Shown: in pieces, positions 9,392 to 17,209 of the stretch | How positions within the stretch are numbered: position 1 is the first letter of the stretch | How the letters are laid out: each line of letters starts with the position of its first letter | Assembly (NCBI GenBank): GCA_014218215.1 | Contig: CP043652.1 | Coordinates: forward strand, 1,736,001-1,800,000 | DNA: 64,000 bases | Source of the DNA: Geodermatophilaceae bacterium NBWT11 | GTDB taxonomy: Bacteria > Actinomycetota > Actinomycetes > Mycobacteriales > Geodermatophilaceae | Reading direction: 5' to 3' | Position numbers and translations under genes: made by a program | The notes under the pieces: generated by a model | Told to the model about the DNA's origin: nothing | Database searches by the model: none | Seen by the model: only the letters and a program-made list of their open reading frames with translations

Positions 9392-10407
9392 CAGAACGCG
9401 GTGACCACCGTGACGCCGGGGCGTCGGCCGACCTCGACCAGTGCCGGGCCGGCGTCGTCCAGCGCGATCTCCCGGGTGACCAGGTCCTGCGGGCGGAGCC
9501 GGCCGGCGTCGATCATCGCCAGCATCGCCGGGTAGTCCGCGGCGGCCATGCCGTGGCTGCCGAGCACCGCCAGCTCACGGGCGACGACCAGCTCCATGGG
9601 GACGACGGCCCGGCCCTCCGACGGCGGCAGCAGACCGACCTGGACGTGCCGGCCGCGGGGGCGCAGCGCGGCGATCGAGGCCTCGCAGGTGGCCGGGGAG
9701 CCCAGGCAGTCCAGGGACAGGTGCGCCCCGCCGCCGGTGAGCTCGACGACGCCCTCGGCCGAGGCCAGCACGTGCTCGGCGCCCATCGCGGTGGCCAGGT
9801 CCCGCGCCCCGGGCGAGGGGTCCACGGCGACGACCCGGGCCCCGCAGGCGACCGCGACCTGGACGGCGGACAGCCCCACCCCGCCGCAGCCGAGGACCGA
9901 CACCCACTCCCCCGGCCGCACCGCACCCACCCCGGTGACCGCCCGGAACGCGGTGGCGAACCGGCAGCCCAGCGCGGCCGCGGTGGAGAACGGCAGCTCG
10001 TCGGGCAGGGCCACCAGGTTGACGTCGGCGGCGTCGAGGGCGACCAGCTCGGCGAAGGAGCCCCAGTGCGTGAAGCCCGGCTGGGTCTGGCGCAGACAGA
10101 CCTGACCGGCCCCCTCCCGGCACGGCGGGCACGTGCCGCAGGCGCAGACGAAGGGCACGGTCACCCGGTCACCGACCGACCAGCGGCGCACCCCGGCACC
10201 GACGGCGGCGACCGTGCCGGCCAGCTCGTGCCCGGGCACGTGCGGCAGGACGACGTCGGGGTCGTGCCCGGACCAGGCGTGCCAGTCGCTGCGGGACACC
10301 CCGGTCGCACCGACCCGCACCACGACGCCGTCCGGGGTGGGGGTGGGGTCGGCCACCTGCCGGACGGTCAGCGGACCGGAGAACTCCTCGAAGACGAGTG
10401 CGCGCAC
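9391..10407 (-). CDS. Zinc-dependent alcohol dehydrogenase family protein
   Basis: Medium-chain dehydrogenase/reductase of 338 aa from GTG at 10407 (an upstream start at 10458 would add 17 poorly coded residues). It has the N-terminal GroES-like domain with LPHVPGHELAG, the structural zinc cluster CGTCPPCREGAGQVC, then a Rossmann domain VSVLGCGGVGLSAVQVA for NAD(P)H. It most resembles the Zn_ADH6-like group (PGFTHWGSFAELV, LGCRFATAFRAVTG). One oddity: the first catalytic-zinc ligand, Cys in the family motif GVCRSDWH, is Ser here (GVSRSDWH, Ser38). Oxidises or reduces an unknown alcohol/aldehyde. Coupled to the small downstream gene. Confidence 0.85.
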   Translation of the reverse strand: MRALVFEEFSGPLTVRQVADPTPTPDGVVVRVGATGVSRSDWHAWSGHDPDVVLPHVPGHELAGTVAAVGAGVRRWSVGDRVTVPFVCACGTCPPCREGAGQVCLRQTQPGFTHWGSFAELVALDAADVNLVALPDELPFSTAAALGCRFATAFRAVTGVGAVRPGEWVSVLGCGGVGLSAVQVAVACGARVVAVDPSPGARDLATAMGAEHVLASAEGVVELTGGGAHLSLDCLGSPATCEASIAALRPRGRHVQVGLLPPSEGRAVVPMELVVARELAVLGSHGMAAADYPAMLAMIDAGRLRPQDLVTREIALDDAGPALVEVGRRPGVTVVTAF

Positions 10408-10419
10408 GCCGCCAGCCTG

Positions 10420-10477
10420 CTGGACGTCACATCGAGCGGGGTCCGGGGGTCCGGTCACCGCTCGATGTCACATCCAG
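10420..10477 (-). terminator. Stem-loop terminator downstream of tatA
   Basis: 20-base arms 10420-10439 and 10458-10477 pair with only two non-Watson-Crick positions around an 18-nt loop. The structure lies 14 bases past the tatA stop and just before the ADH start, so it separates two same-strand genes. Confidence 0.7.
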
Positions 10478-10490
10478 CGGCGGGGGCGGG

Positions 10491-10775
10491 TCAGGAGGAC
10501 AGCTCGCGCCGTTCGGCGTCGGCGCGGGCCCGGGCGGCCTTGGCGCGGGCCTCGAGGGCGACGGCCTCGGCCTCGCGGGCCTCGGCCTCCAGGTCGGGGG
10601 CGGCGGGGGCGGCAGCGGCGGCGCGGGCCTCGTCGTCCTTCATGCCGCCCATCTCGCCCTTGAAGATGCGCAGCGACCGGCCGATGGACCGCGAGGCGTC
10701 GGGCAGCTTCTTGTAGCCGAACAGCAGGAACACGGCCAGCACGATGAGGAGGATCTCCGGCGCACCCAGGTTCAT
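10491..10775 (-). CDS. tatA: Sec-independent protein translocase subunit TatA
   Basis: 94 aa from ATG at 10775 ([20 protein letters not shown]). It shows the classic TatA layout: one short N-terminal membrane helix, the hinge FGYKKLPD, an amphipathic helix [16 protein letters not shown], then a long charged Ala/Glu/Arg-rich tail. TatA oligomers form the pore for folded protein export by the twin-arginine pathway. The FGxxKLP motif and F after the membrane segment support TatA rather than TatB. It is monocistronic here, with no tatC neighbour, as is common in actinobacteria. Confidence 0.93.
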   Translation of the reverse strand: MNLGAPEILLIVLAVFLLFGYKKLPDASRSIGRSLRIFKGEMGGMKDDEARAAAAAPAAPDLEAEAREAEAVALEARAKAARARADAERRELSS

Positions 10776-10815
10776 GCGTCCAGGGTGCACCTGCCAGCTG
10801 TGCGGGAGCTGGACG

Positions 10816-11235
10816 TCAGCCGTCCACGAAGCGACGGAGCAGCCGGGCGAGCTCGGCGCGCTCGTCGGCGGGGATGCGGCCCAGGGCGGCCCGGGCGTCG
10901 GCGGCGCGGGCGGCGGACACCTCGGCCTGCACCCATCGTCCCTCGTCGGTGAGCTGCACGAGCACCGCGCGCCGGTCGGTGGGGTCGGGCACCCGCTCGA
11001 CCAGGCCGCGCCCGGCGAGCCCGTCGACCACCTCGGTCGCCGAGCGCGGGGCGATCCGCAGGCCCTCGGCCAGCGCGGACAGCCGCAGCCCCTCGGCGCG
11101 ACCGACGACGCCGAGGGCGCGGGCCTGGTGCGGGGAGAGGTCCCAGGGCTCCAACACCTCGCGCCAGCGGCCGCGCAACGAGCGGGCCGCCCGGACGATC
11201 AGCTCGCCCAGGTCGTCGTCGGGTGAGGGGGGCAC
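10816..11235 (-). CDS. MarR family transcriptional regulator
   Basis: 139-aa winged-helix repressor. It has helix-turn-helix [33 protein letters not shown] (about 50-82) and wing [16 protein letters not shown] (about 84-99), the hallmark DxRxxxxxLT of MarR. It starts with GTG at 11235 and is divergent from a multidrug-type ABC exporter with an 82-bp gap that contains a perfect 8-bp inverted repeat. By analogy with other MarR/exporter pairs it probably represses the exporter and itself until a small-molecule ligand binds. Confidence 0.92.
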   Translation of the reverse strand: MPPSPDDDLGELIVRAARSLRGRWREVLEPWDLSPHQARALGVVGRAEGLRLSALAEGLRIAPRSATEVVDGLAGRGLVERVPDPTDRRAVLVQLTDEGRWVQAEVSAARAADARAALGRIPADERAELARLLRRFVDG

Positions 11236-11263
11236 GCGGGAATGCTAGCGGGCATCGCGTTGC

Positions 11264-11280
11264 TACCTCACCGTGAGGTA
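11264..11280. promoter_or_regulatory. MarR operator candidate
   Basis: Perfect inverted repeat TACCTCAC-C-GTGAGGTA (8-bp arms, 1-bp centre) in the divergent marR/ABC exporter intergenic region, 28 bp from the marR start and 37 bp from the exporter start. Size and symmetry fit a MarR dimer site. Confidence 0.75.
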
Positions 11281-11317
11281 ACCTCAGCAATGCCCCTCGA
11301 CGTGAAGGAGGACGTGG

Positions 11318-13114
11318 ATGCCACGCCCCGAGACCGGCCGGCCCAGCCCGGCAGACAAGACCCAGCTCGAGCGCAACCCGGTGCGACTGCGCCGCGTCCT
11401 CGCGCTCTTCCGCCCCTACCGGCTGCAGGTCGGCGTCGTCATGGCGCTGATCGTGGCCAGCTCGGCGATCGCCCTGGCGACGCCGTTCCTCGTGCGCACC
11501 GTCATCGACGACGCACTCCCCCAGCAGGACGTCCGGCTGCTGGCCTGGGCCGTCGCCGCCATGGTCGGCGTCGCCGCGGCCACCTCGCTGCTCGGCGTGG
11601 TGCAGACCTGGATGTCCACCACCGTCGGCCAGCGGGTCATGCACGGCCTGCGGACGTCGGTCTTCAGCCACCTGCAGCGCCAGTCGCTGGGCTTCTTCAC
11701 CCGCACCCGCGGCGGTGAGGTGCAGTCCCGGCTGACCAACGACATCGGCTCCATGCAGTCGGTGGTCACCTCCACCGCGACGAGCCTGGCGTCCAACGCC
11801 ACCACCGTCGTCGGCACCGCGGTCGCGATGGCCGCGTTGAGCTGGCGGCTGTCCCTGCTCTCCCTCGTCGTGCTGCCGCCGGCGATCTGGCTGACCCGCC
11901 GGGTCGCGCTGATGCGCCGCGAGGTCACCGCCGCCCGGCAGCGCCGGATGGCCGACATGCAGACCCAGGTCGAGGAGGGCCTGTCGATCTCCGGCGTCCA
12001 GCTGGGCAAGACCCTGGGCACCGGTCCGGCGCAGTCCGCCCGCTTCGCCGACACCTCGGCCGACCTGGTGGCCCTCGAGGTGCGCTCCCAGCTCGCCGGT
12101 CGCTGGCGGATGGCCACCATGAGCATCGTCTTCGCCGGCATCCCCGCGCTGATCTACCTGTTCGCCGGGCTGCCGGCGACCTCGGGCGGGATGACGATCG
12201 GCACCCTGGTCGCCTTCACCGCGCTGCAGGGCACGCTGTTCCGCCCGCTCATGGGCCTGCTCGACGTCGGCGTGCAGCTGACCAGCTCGATGGCCCTGTT
12301 CAGCCGGGTGTTCGAGTACCTCGACCTGCCGGTGGACATCGCCGACCCGGAGACGCCGCAGACCCTCGCCGCGGCGCGGGGCGAGGTGCGCCTGGAGCAC
12401 GTCGGCTTCCACTACGGCGACCCCGGGCGGCCGGCGCTCACCGACGTCGACCTCGTCGTCCCGGCGGGCAGCACGCTGGCCCTGGTCGGGGAGACCGGAT
12501 CGGGCAAGACCACGCTGGCCTCGCTGGTCAGCCGGCTCAACGACGTGACCGCGGGGCGGGTGACCATCGACGGCGTCGACGTCCGCGACCTGTCGCTGGC
12601 CGAGCTGGCCCGGGTGGTCGGCGTGGTCAGCCAGGAGACCTACCTGCTGCACACCACGATCCGGGAGAACCTCCGGTACGCGAAGCCCGACGCCACCGAC
12701 GCCGAGATCGAGGACGCCGCCCGCCGGGCCCAGGTGCACGCGGTGATCGCGGCGCTGCCCGACGGCTACGACACCCTCGTCGGCGCCCGCGGGCACCGGT
12801 TCTCCGGCGGGGAGAAGCAGCGGCTGGCCATCGCCCGCACGCTGCTGCGCGACCCCCGGGTGCTGGTGCTCGACGAGGCCACCAGCGCGCTGGACAACGA
12901 GACCGAGCGGGCCGTGCAGGCGGCGCTGGACGAGGTCGCCCGCGGCCGGACGACGATCACCATCGCCCACCGGCTGTCCACCGTCCGGGACGCCGACACC
13001 ATCGCGGTGCTGGCCCACGGCCGGGTCGTCGAGCAGGGCAGCCACGACGAGCTGGTCGCCCGCGGCGGCCGGTACGCGGCTCTGGCCGGCTCGCCGGTGG
13101 GCGTTCCCGCCTGA
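11318..13114 (+). CDS. ABC transporter, fused permease/ATP-binding half-transporter (multidrug type)
   Basis: 598-aa half-transporter, expected to work as a homodimeric exporter. Residues 25-330 are the six-helix ABC transmembrane domain, with the coupling segment GFFTRTRGGEVQSRLTNDIG. Residues 355-598 are the ATPase: Walker A GETGSGKTT (391-399), Q-loop VSQETYLLH, signature FSGGEKQR, Walker B VLVLDEATSALD and H-loop IAHRLST. All ATP-binding motifs are intact. ATG with AAGGAGG 7 bases upstream. It is divergent from a MarR gene and shares its operator, so it is likely induced by a toxic substrate. The substrate cannot be told from sequence. Confidence 0.93.
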   Translation: MPRPETGRPSPADKTQLERNPVRLRRVLALFRPYRLQVGVVMALIVASSAIALATPFLVRTVIDDALPQQDVRLLAWAVAAMVGVAAATSLLGVVQTWMSTTVGQRVMHGLRTSVFSHLQRQSLGFFTRTRGGEVQSRLTNDIGSMQSVVTSTATSLASNATTVVGTAVAMAALSWRLSLLSLVVLPPAIWLTRRVALMRREVTAARQRRMADMQTQVEEGLSISGVQLGKTLGTGPAQSARFADTSADLVALEVRSQLAGRWRMATMSIVFAGIPALIYLFAGLPATSGGMTIGTLVAFTALQGTLFRPLMGLLDVGVQLTSSMALFSRVFEYLDLPVDIADPETPQTLAAARGEVRLEHVGFHYGDPGRPALTDVDLVVPAGSTLALVGETGSGKTTLASLVSRLNDVTAGRVTIDGVDVRDLSLAELARVVGVVSQETYLLHTTIRENLRYAKPDATDAEIEDAARRAQVHAVIAALPDGYDTLVGARGHRFSGGEKQRLAIARTLLRDPRVLVLDEATSALDNETERAVQAALDEVARGRTTITIAHRLSTVRDADTIAVLAHGRVVEQGSHDELVARGGRYAALAGSPVGVPA

Positions 13115-13126
13115 CCCGACGAGGGC

Positions 13127-13132
13127 TAGCGT
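13127..13132 (+). promoter_or_regulatory. Candidate -10 element of a leaderless transcript
   Basis: TAGCGT ends 7 bases before the GTG of the gene at 13140, the spacing expected when the transcription start coincides with the start codon. No Shine-Dalgarno sequence is present. A weak -35 (TTCCCG, 13104-13109) lies 17 bp upstream. Confidence 0.4.
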
Positions 13133-13139
13133 CGGTCGG

Positions 13140-13643
13140 GTGCCCGCACCCGCCGACCCCGCCGTGGCCGCGCGCTGGGAACGCCTGTGCGCCCTGCTCG
13201 ACGACGACGAGCACCTCTGGCCCGCCGTCCGGCAGGCCCTGCTCGACCCTGCCGGCTACCTGGCGGCCCGGGCCGGCAGCCCGCTGGCCCCCACCGACCC
13301 GGCCGACGTCGACCCGTGGGTCGCGCTGATCGACGGCCTGGACGACGCCGGCGCGCTGGCCTACCTCGACCCCGGCGACCAGGGCGAGGAGCTCGCCGAG
13401 GCCCTCGCCGCGCTGCCCCGGGTGGTCCGCGCCAGGCTCGACCTGGGCCCGGTCACCGACACCGACGGCGACGTGCCCACCGCGGTGCGGGCGGCCGATG
13501 CGGTGCTCGCCCCCGCCGGGCTCTGCCTGGTGCACCTGCACGAGGACGACGAAGCACACCCGCTGGTCGTCGTCCGGGCCGTCGACCACGCCGAGATCAC
13601 CGCCACCGCGCAGGCCCTGGGGCACCGGACCGACCTGGACTGA
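13140..13643 (+). CDS. Hypothetical protein (DUF6630-like)
   Basis: 167 aa, acidic, soluble. The N-terminal half has DDDEHLWPAVRQALLDPAGY and the phrase DGLDDAGALAYLDPGDQGEE, which recall the DUF6630 family; the assignment is from memory and not certain. The C-terminal half contains a small alpha/beta domain (GLCLVHLHEDDEAHPLVVV). GTG start with a -10-like hexamer 7 bases before it, so probably leaderless. It follows the ABC exporter on the same strand by 25 bp but appears to have its own promoter. Function unknown. Confidence 0.65.
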   Translation: MPAPADPAVAARWERLCALLDDDEHLWPAVRQALLDPAGYLAARAGSPLAPTDPADVDPWVALIDGLDDAGALAYLDPGDQGEELAEALAALPRVVRARLDLGPVTDTDGDVPTAVRAADAVLAPAGLCLVHLHEDDEAHPLVVVRAVDHAEITATAQALGHRTDLD

Positions 13644-13674
13644 GCCCACGGGTGCACGCCCCGCCCGGGCGTCC

Positions 13675-13680
13675 TACGAT
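13675..13680 (+). promoter_or_regulatory. -10 element for the metY-metX leader
   Basis: TACGAT lies 6 bases before the first paired base of the SAM riboswitch, so transcription should begin at the riboswitch 5' end (about 13687). The -35 region is weak. Confidence 0.5.
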
Positions 13681-13686
13681 CGGCAC

Positions 13687-13790
13687 GGCTCACGAGAGGC
13701 AGCGACAAGCACCTGGCTGGCTGCCCGGCAACCGCTACTCCGTCTGCGGTGCTCCAGGGGAAGAGCCGGTGTGGACGGCGCCCGCCGTCC
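13687..13790 (+). ncRNA. SAM-IV (SAM-I/IV clan) riboswitch
   Basis: Closing stem P1 is GGCUC (13687-13691) with GAGCC (13763-13767). Inside are the conserved segments ACGAGAGGCAGC, CUGGCUGCCCGGCAACCGC and GCGGUGCUCCAGG, which form the P2/P3 arms and the SAM-binding core shared with SAM-I/SAM-IV. Directly after P1 is a hairpin GGACGG-cgcccg-CCGUCC (13773-13790), as expected for the extra 3' stem of SAM-IV found in actinobacteria. It precedes metY by about 57 nt. It should switch off methionine biosynthesis genes when S-adenosylmethionine is high, probably by hiding the ribosome site. Confidence 0.88.
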
Positions 13791-13846
13791 GCGCAACCGA
13801 CGGAGCGCCCGTTCGCCCGGGTCTCCCGACACAGGAGGACGTGGCC

Positions 13847-15139
13847 ATGACCGACCCCAGCGGCTGGAGCTTCGAGACCCGGCAGATCCACGCCGGCACG
13901 AGCCCCGACCCCACCACCGGCGCCCGCGCACTGCCCATCTACGCGACCACGAGCTACCAGTTCCGCGACAGCCAGCACGCCGCGGACCTGTTCGCCCTCG
14001 CCGAGATGGGCAACATCTACACCCGGATCATGAACCCGACGCAGGACGCGCTGGAGCAGCGCGTGGCGTCCCTGGAGGGCGGCGTCGCCGCCCTGGCGGT
14101 GTCCTCGGGGCAGGCTGCGGAGACGCTGTCGATCCTCAACCTGGCCGAGGCCGGCGACCACGTCGTGGCCTCCGCCTCCCTGTACGGCGGCACGTACAAC
14201 CTGCTTCACCACTCGCTGCCGAAGATGGGCATCACCGTCTCCTTCGTCGAGGACCCCGACGACCCGCAGGCCTGGCAGTCGCTGGTCCAGGACAACACCA
14301 AGGCCTTCTACGCCGAGACGATCGGCAACCCCAAGGGCGACGTGCTCGACATCTCCGCGGTCAGCGAGGTCGCCCACCGCAACGGCGTCCCGCTGATCGT
14401 GGACAACACCGTCGCCACCCCCTTCCTGATCCGGCCCATCGAGTTCGGCGCCGACGTCGTCGTGCACTCGGCGACGAAGTACCTGGGCGGGCACGGCACG
14501 GCCGTGGCCGGCGTGATCGTCGACAGCGGCAACTTCGACTGGACCGCGGGCAAGCACCCCGGCTTCACCACCCCCGACCCGACGTACCACGGCGTGGTCT
14601 ACGCCGACCTCGGTGCACCGGCGTTCGCGCTCAAGGCCCGGGTGCAGCTGCTGCGCGACCTCGGCCCGGCGATCTCACCGTTCAACGCCTTCCTCGTGGT
14701 GCAGGGCATCGAGACCCTGTCGCTGCGCATGGAGCGGCACATCGCCAACGCGCAGAAGGTCGCCGAGTGGCTGGAGACCCGCGAGGAGGTGGAGTCGGTG
14801 CACTACGCCGGGCTGCCCTCCTCGCGCTGGTACGAGGCGGGCAGGAAGTACGCCCCGCTGGGCACCGGTGCCGTGCTGGCCTTCGAGATCGTCGGGGGCG
14901 TCGCGGCCGGCAAGGCGTTCGTGGAGGCCCTGGAGCTGCACAGCCACGTGGCCAACATCGGCGACGTGCGCAGCCTGGTCATCCACCCGGCGTCCACCAC
15001 GCACTCGCAGCTGACCCCGGAGGAGCAGGTCACCACCGGTGTCACCCCCGGCCTGGTGCGCCTGGCCGTCGGCCTGGAGGGGATCGAGGACATCCTCGCC
15101 GACCTCGACGCCGGCTTCCGCGCCGCGAAGGCAGCCTGA
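13847..15139 (+). CDS. metY: O-acetylhomoserine sulfhydrylase (O-acetylhomoserine aminocarboxypropyltransferase)
   Basis: 430-aa PLP enzyme of the Cys/Met metabolism family that makes homocysteine from O-acetylhomoserine and sulfide. It shows TSYQFRDSQHAADLF, IYTRIMNPTQDALEQRVASL, the Tyr/Gly ring ASASLYGGTYNL, the Asp that pairs with PLP nitrogen (LIVDNTVATPF) and the PLP-lysine motif VHSATKYLGGHGTA (Lys211). The insert and length fit MetY rather than MetB. ATG at 13847 is set by AGGAGG 9 bases upstream; longer upstream starts would run through the riboswitch. It is followed two bases later by metX, so both are under the SAM riboswitch. Confidence 0.96.
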   Translation: MTDPSGWSFETRQIHAGTSPDPTTGARALPIYATTSYQFRDSQHAADLFALAEMGNIYTRIMNPTQDALEQRVASLEGGVAALAVSSGQAAETLSILNLAEAGDHVVASASLYGGTYNLLHHSLPKMGITVSFVEDPDDPQAWQSLVQDNTKAFYAETIGNPKGDVLDISAVSEVAHRNGVPLIVDNTVATPFLIRPIEFGADVVVHSATKYLGGHGTAVAGVIVDSGNFDWTAGKHPGFTTPDPTYHGVVYADLGAPAFALKARVQLLRDLGPAISPFNAFLVVQGIETLSLRMERHIANAQKVAEWLETREEVESVHYAGLPSSRWYEAGRKYAPLGTGAVLAFEIVGGVAAGKAFVEALELHSHVANIGDVRSLVIHPASTTHSQLTPEEQVTTGVTPGLVRLAVGLEGIEDILADLDAGFRAAKAA

Positions 15140-15140
15140 G

Positions 15141-16277
15141 GTGACGGGGGTCCGGGAGACCTCGTCCCGGACCCCCCTCCGGTCCGGCGGGTGGGTCGAG
15201 GGCGACCCGTCCGGTGACCGGCAGTTCCTCGACCTGGGCCCGCTGGACCTGGAGCGCGGGGGCGCCCTGCCCGCCGTCCGCGTCGCCTACGAGACGTGGG
15301 GGACCCTCGCCGCCGACGGGTCCAACGCGGTGCTCGTCGAGCACGCGCTGACCGGGGACAGCCACGTCGTCGGCCCCACCGGGCCCGGCCAGCCGACCCC
15401 GGGCTGGTGGGACGGCCTGATCGGCGACGGCGCCCCGCTGGACGGCCGGTTCGTCGTCTGCGCGAACGTGCTGGGCGGCTGCCAGGGCACCACCGGCCCG
15501 TCGTCGACCGCGCCGGACGGCCGGCCCTGGGGGTCGCGCTTCCCCGCGGTCACCATCGCCGACCAGGTCGCCGTCGAGCGCCGCCTGGCCGAGGCGCTCG
15601 GGGTGGACCGCTGGTCGGCCGTGATCGGCGGGTCGATGGGCGGCATGCGGGCCCTGGAGTGGGCGGTCGCGCACCCGGACCGGGTCGAGCGGCTGTTCTT
15701 CCTGGCCTCGGGCGCGGTGGCCACCGCCGACCAGATCGGCACCCAGACCACCCAGCAGACCGCGGTCACCACCGACCCGCGGTGGGCCGGCGGGGACTAC
15801 GCGGCCGGCGAGGGCCCGGTCGCCGGGCTCGGCACCGCCCGGCGGATCGCCCACCTGACCTACCGCAGCGCCGAGGAGCTGGAGACCCGGTTCTCCAACC
15901 GGACGGCCGCTGCTGGGTACTTCGACGTGGCCAGCTACCTCGACCACCACGCCGCCAAGCTCGCCGCCCGGTTCGACGCCGGCAGCTACGTGGTGCTCAC
16001 CGAGGCGATGAACACCTGGGACGTCGGCCGCGGCCGCGGCGGCGTGGAGGCCGCCCTGGCCAGGGTCACCGCGACCGCGGTGGTCGGTGGCATCGACAGC
16101 GACCGGCTCTACCCGGTCGCCGAGCAGCAGCGGGTCGCCGACGCCCTGGGCGTGCCGCTGCGGGTGGTCCCCTCCCCGTACGGCCACGACGGCTTCCTGG
16201 TCGAGGTCGAGGCGGTCGGTGCGCTGGTCCGGGAGCTGTTAGCCGCCCCCGCCGGGGGGCTACCGTCAGCGCGGTGA
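15141..16277 (+). CDS. metX: Homoserine O-acetyltransferase
   Basis: 378-aa alpha/beta-hydrolase-fold acyltransferase that makes O-acetylhomoserine, the substrate of MetY, from homoserine and acetyl-CoA. It has the family motifs VAYETWGTL, HALTGDSH, ANVLGGCQGTTGPSS, the nucleophile elbow GGSMGGM (Ser165), the Asp of GIDSDRLYP and the His of YGHDGFL. GTG at 15141 is one base after the metY stop and has no good Shine-Dalgarno, so translation probably depends on coupling. A 12-bp stem-loop lies over codons 2-12. It overlaps the next gene by 4 bases. Confidence 0.95.
   Translation: MTGVRETSSRTPLRSGGWVEGDPSGDRQFLDLGPLDLERGGALPAVRVAYETWGTLAADGSNAVLVEHALTGDSHVVGPTGPGQPTPGWWDGLIGDGAPLDGRFVVCANVLGGCQGTTGPSSTAPDGRPWGSRFPAVTIADQVAVERRLAEALGVDRWSAVIGGSMGGMRALEWAVAHPDRVERLFFLASGAVATADQIGTQTTQQTAVTTDPRWAGGDYAAGEGPVAGLGTARRIAHLTYRSAEELETRFSNRTAAAGYFDVASYLDHHAAKLAARFDAGSYVVLTEAMNTWDVGRGRGGVEAALARVTATAVVGGIDSDRLYPVAEQQRVADALGVPLRVVPSPYGHDGFLVEVEAVGALVRELLAAPAGGLPSAR
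15146..15176 (+). promoter_or_regulatory. Strong stem-loop at the metX translation start
   Basis: Perfect 12-bp arms GGGGGTCCGGGA (15146-15157) and TCCCGGACCCCC (15165-15176) with a 7-nt loop, beginning 5 bases after the first base of the metX GTG. It could restrain independent initiation at metX, pause ribosomes, or partially terminate between metY and metX. Confidence 0.5.
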
Positions 16278-16579
16278 CCACCCCCGAGGCCCGACCCGTG
16301 GTCCGGCTGTTCGCCGACCACTCCTCCCCGTACCCGCTGTGGTCCGGCTCGGGCAAGGGCGAGGCCCTGGACCCCGTCGAGCTGGGTGTGTCCCCCGACC
16401 TGACCGAGGCGCTGCGCGCCTGGGTCGGCCATTGGACGAAGCACCAGGACGAGCTGTCGGGCTGGGACCCGCCGTCGGCCCGCGAGACCCACCAGGTCCA
16501 GGGCCACCGGCTCTTCCTGGCCCTCGTCGAGCAGCTCGGCGACCGCTACGACGTCGTCCGCCCGAGCCTGGGCCACTGA
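16274..16579 (+). CDS. Hypothetical protein
   Basis: 101 aa, soluble, no family recognised. The sequence contains VVRLFADHSSPYPLWSGSGK near the N-terminus and GHWTKHQDELSGWDPPSA in the middle; it is acidic and compact. GTG start overlaps the metX stop (GTGA), so it is the last gene of the met transcript. Many actinobacteria have a small gene of unknown role after metX, but a link to methionine is inference. Confidence 0.6.
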   Translation: MTTPEARPVVRLFADHSSPYPLWSGSGKGEALDPVELGVSPDLTEALRAWVGHWTKHQDELSGWDPPSARETHQVQGHRLFLALVEQLGDRYDVVRPSLGH

Positions 16580-16698
16580 TCCGGACGAACGTGTCTCGCG
16601 ACATCCGGTGCCACACGACCGACCGCCCGCCGATCTGAGGGGCAGGCGACCGCTCCAGTGCCGGTACACCTCTGGCCCGGTCGCCCACGGGGGTCTCG

Positions 16699-17205
16699 AT
16701 GAGAGCACGGCGGACGATGGTCGTCCTGGGCGCAGCACTGCTGGTGGCCGGCGGCGGCGTGGCGACGGCGAACTGGCTGTTGGAGGGCACCGGCCCCGGG
16801 GCCACGTCGGGGGCCACGATCCAGCCCCTCGAGGTCTCGGCGGGGACGCCCACCACCGGGCTCTACCCGGAGCCCACCGGCGGGTACCCCTCGCTCAGCC
16901 CCGCCGTCGGCACGGTGGTCGCCCAGGTGCGCAACCCCAACAGCTTCCCGGTCCGGTTGACCTCGGCGACCGTGGGTCAGATCGACGTGACGGCGGCGGC
17001 CAACCGCACCTGCGCCGCGGGCAACGTGGTGGCCGCGGCCACGACCGTCACCATGCCCACGGCGGCCCCGGTCGTGGTGGCGCCCGGGGCGACGAGCGTG
17101 CAGGTCATGGTCCCGGCTGCGGTCCGGATGCTGCCCACGGCCCCGATCGGCTGCCAGGGCGTGCTGGTCAACGCCTCGCTCACCTTCGCCGGCGTCCCCG
17201 CCTGA
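16699..17205 (+). CDS. Exported hypothetical protein
   Basis: 168 aa. The N-terminus MRARRTMVVLGAALLVAGGG is a signal peptide or membrane anchor. The mature part is beta-rich (GTVVAQVRNPNSFPVRLTSA, APVVVAPGATSVQVMVPAAV) and has two Cys (about 111 and 155) that may form a disulfide. The pattern of alternating Val/Thr and 'NPNSFPV' recalls domains that describe secreted beta-sandwich proteins. It is followed 4 bases later by another exported protein. Function unknown. Confidence 0.65.
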   Translation: MRARRTMVVLGAALLVAGGGVATANWLLEGTGPGATSGATIQPLEVSAGTPTTGLYPEPTGGYPSLSPAVGTVVAQVRNPNSFPVRLTSATVGQIDVTAAANRTCAAGNVVAAATTVTMPTAAPVVVAPGATSVQVMVPAAVRMLPTAPIGCQGVLVNASLTFAGVPA

Positions 17206-17209
17206 CCCG

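Noticed and set aside
13187-13846. Upstream in-frame extension of metY by 220 codons
   Set aside because: Runs through another gene and the SAM riboswitch; the ATG at 13847 with AGGAGG is the right start.
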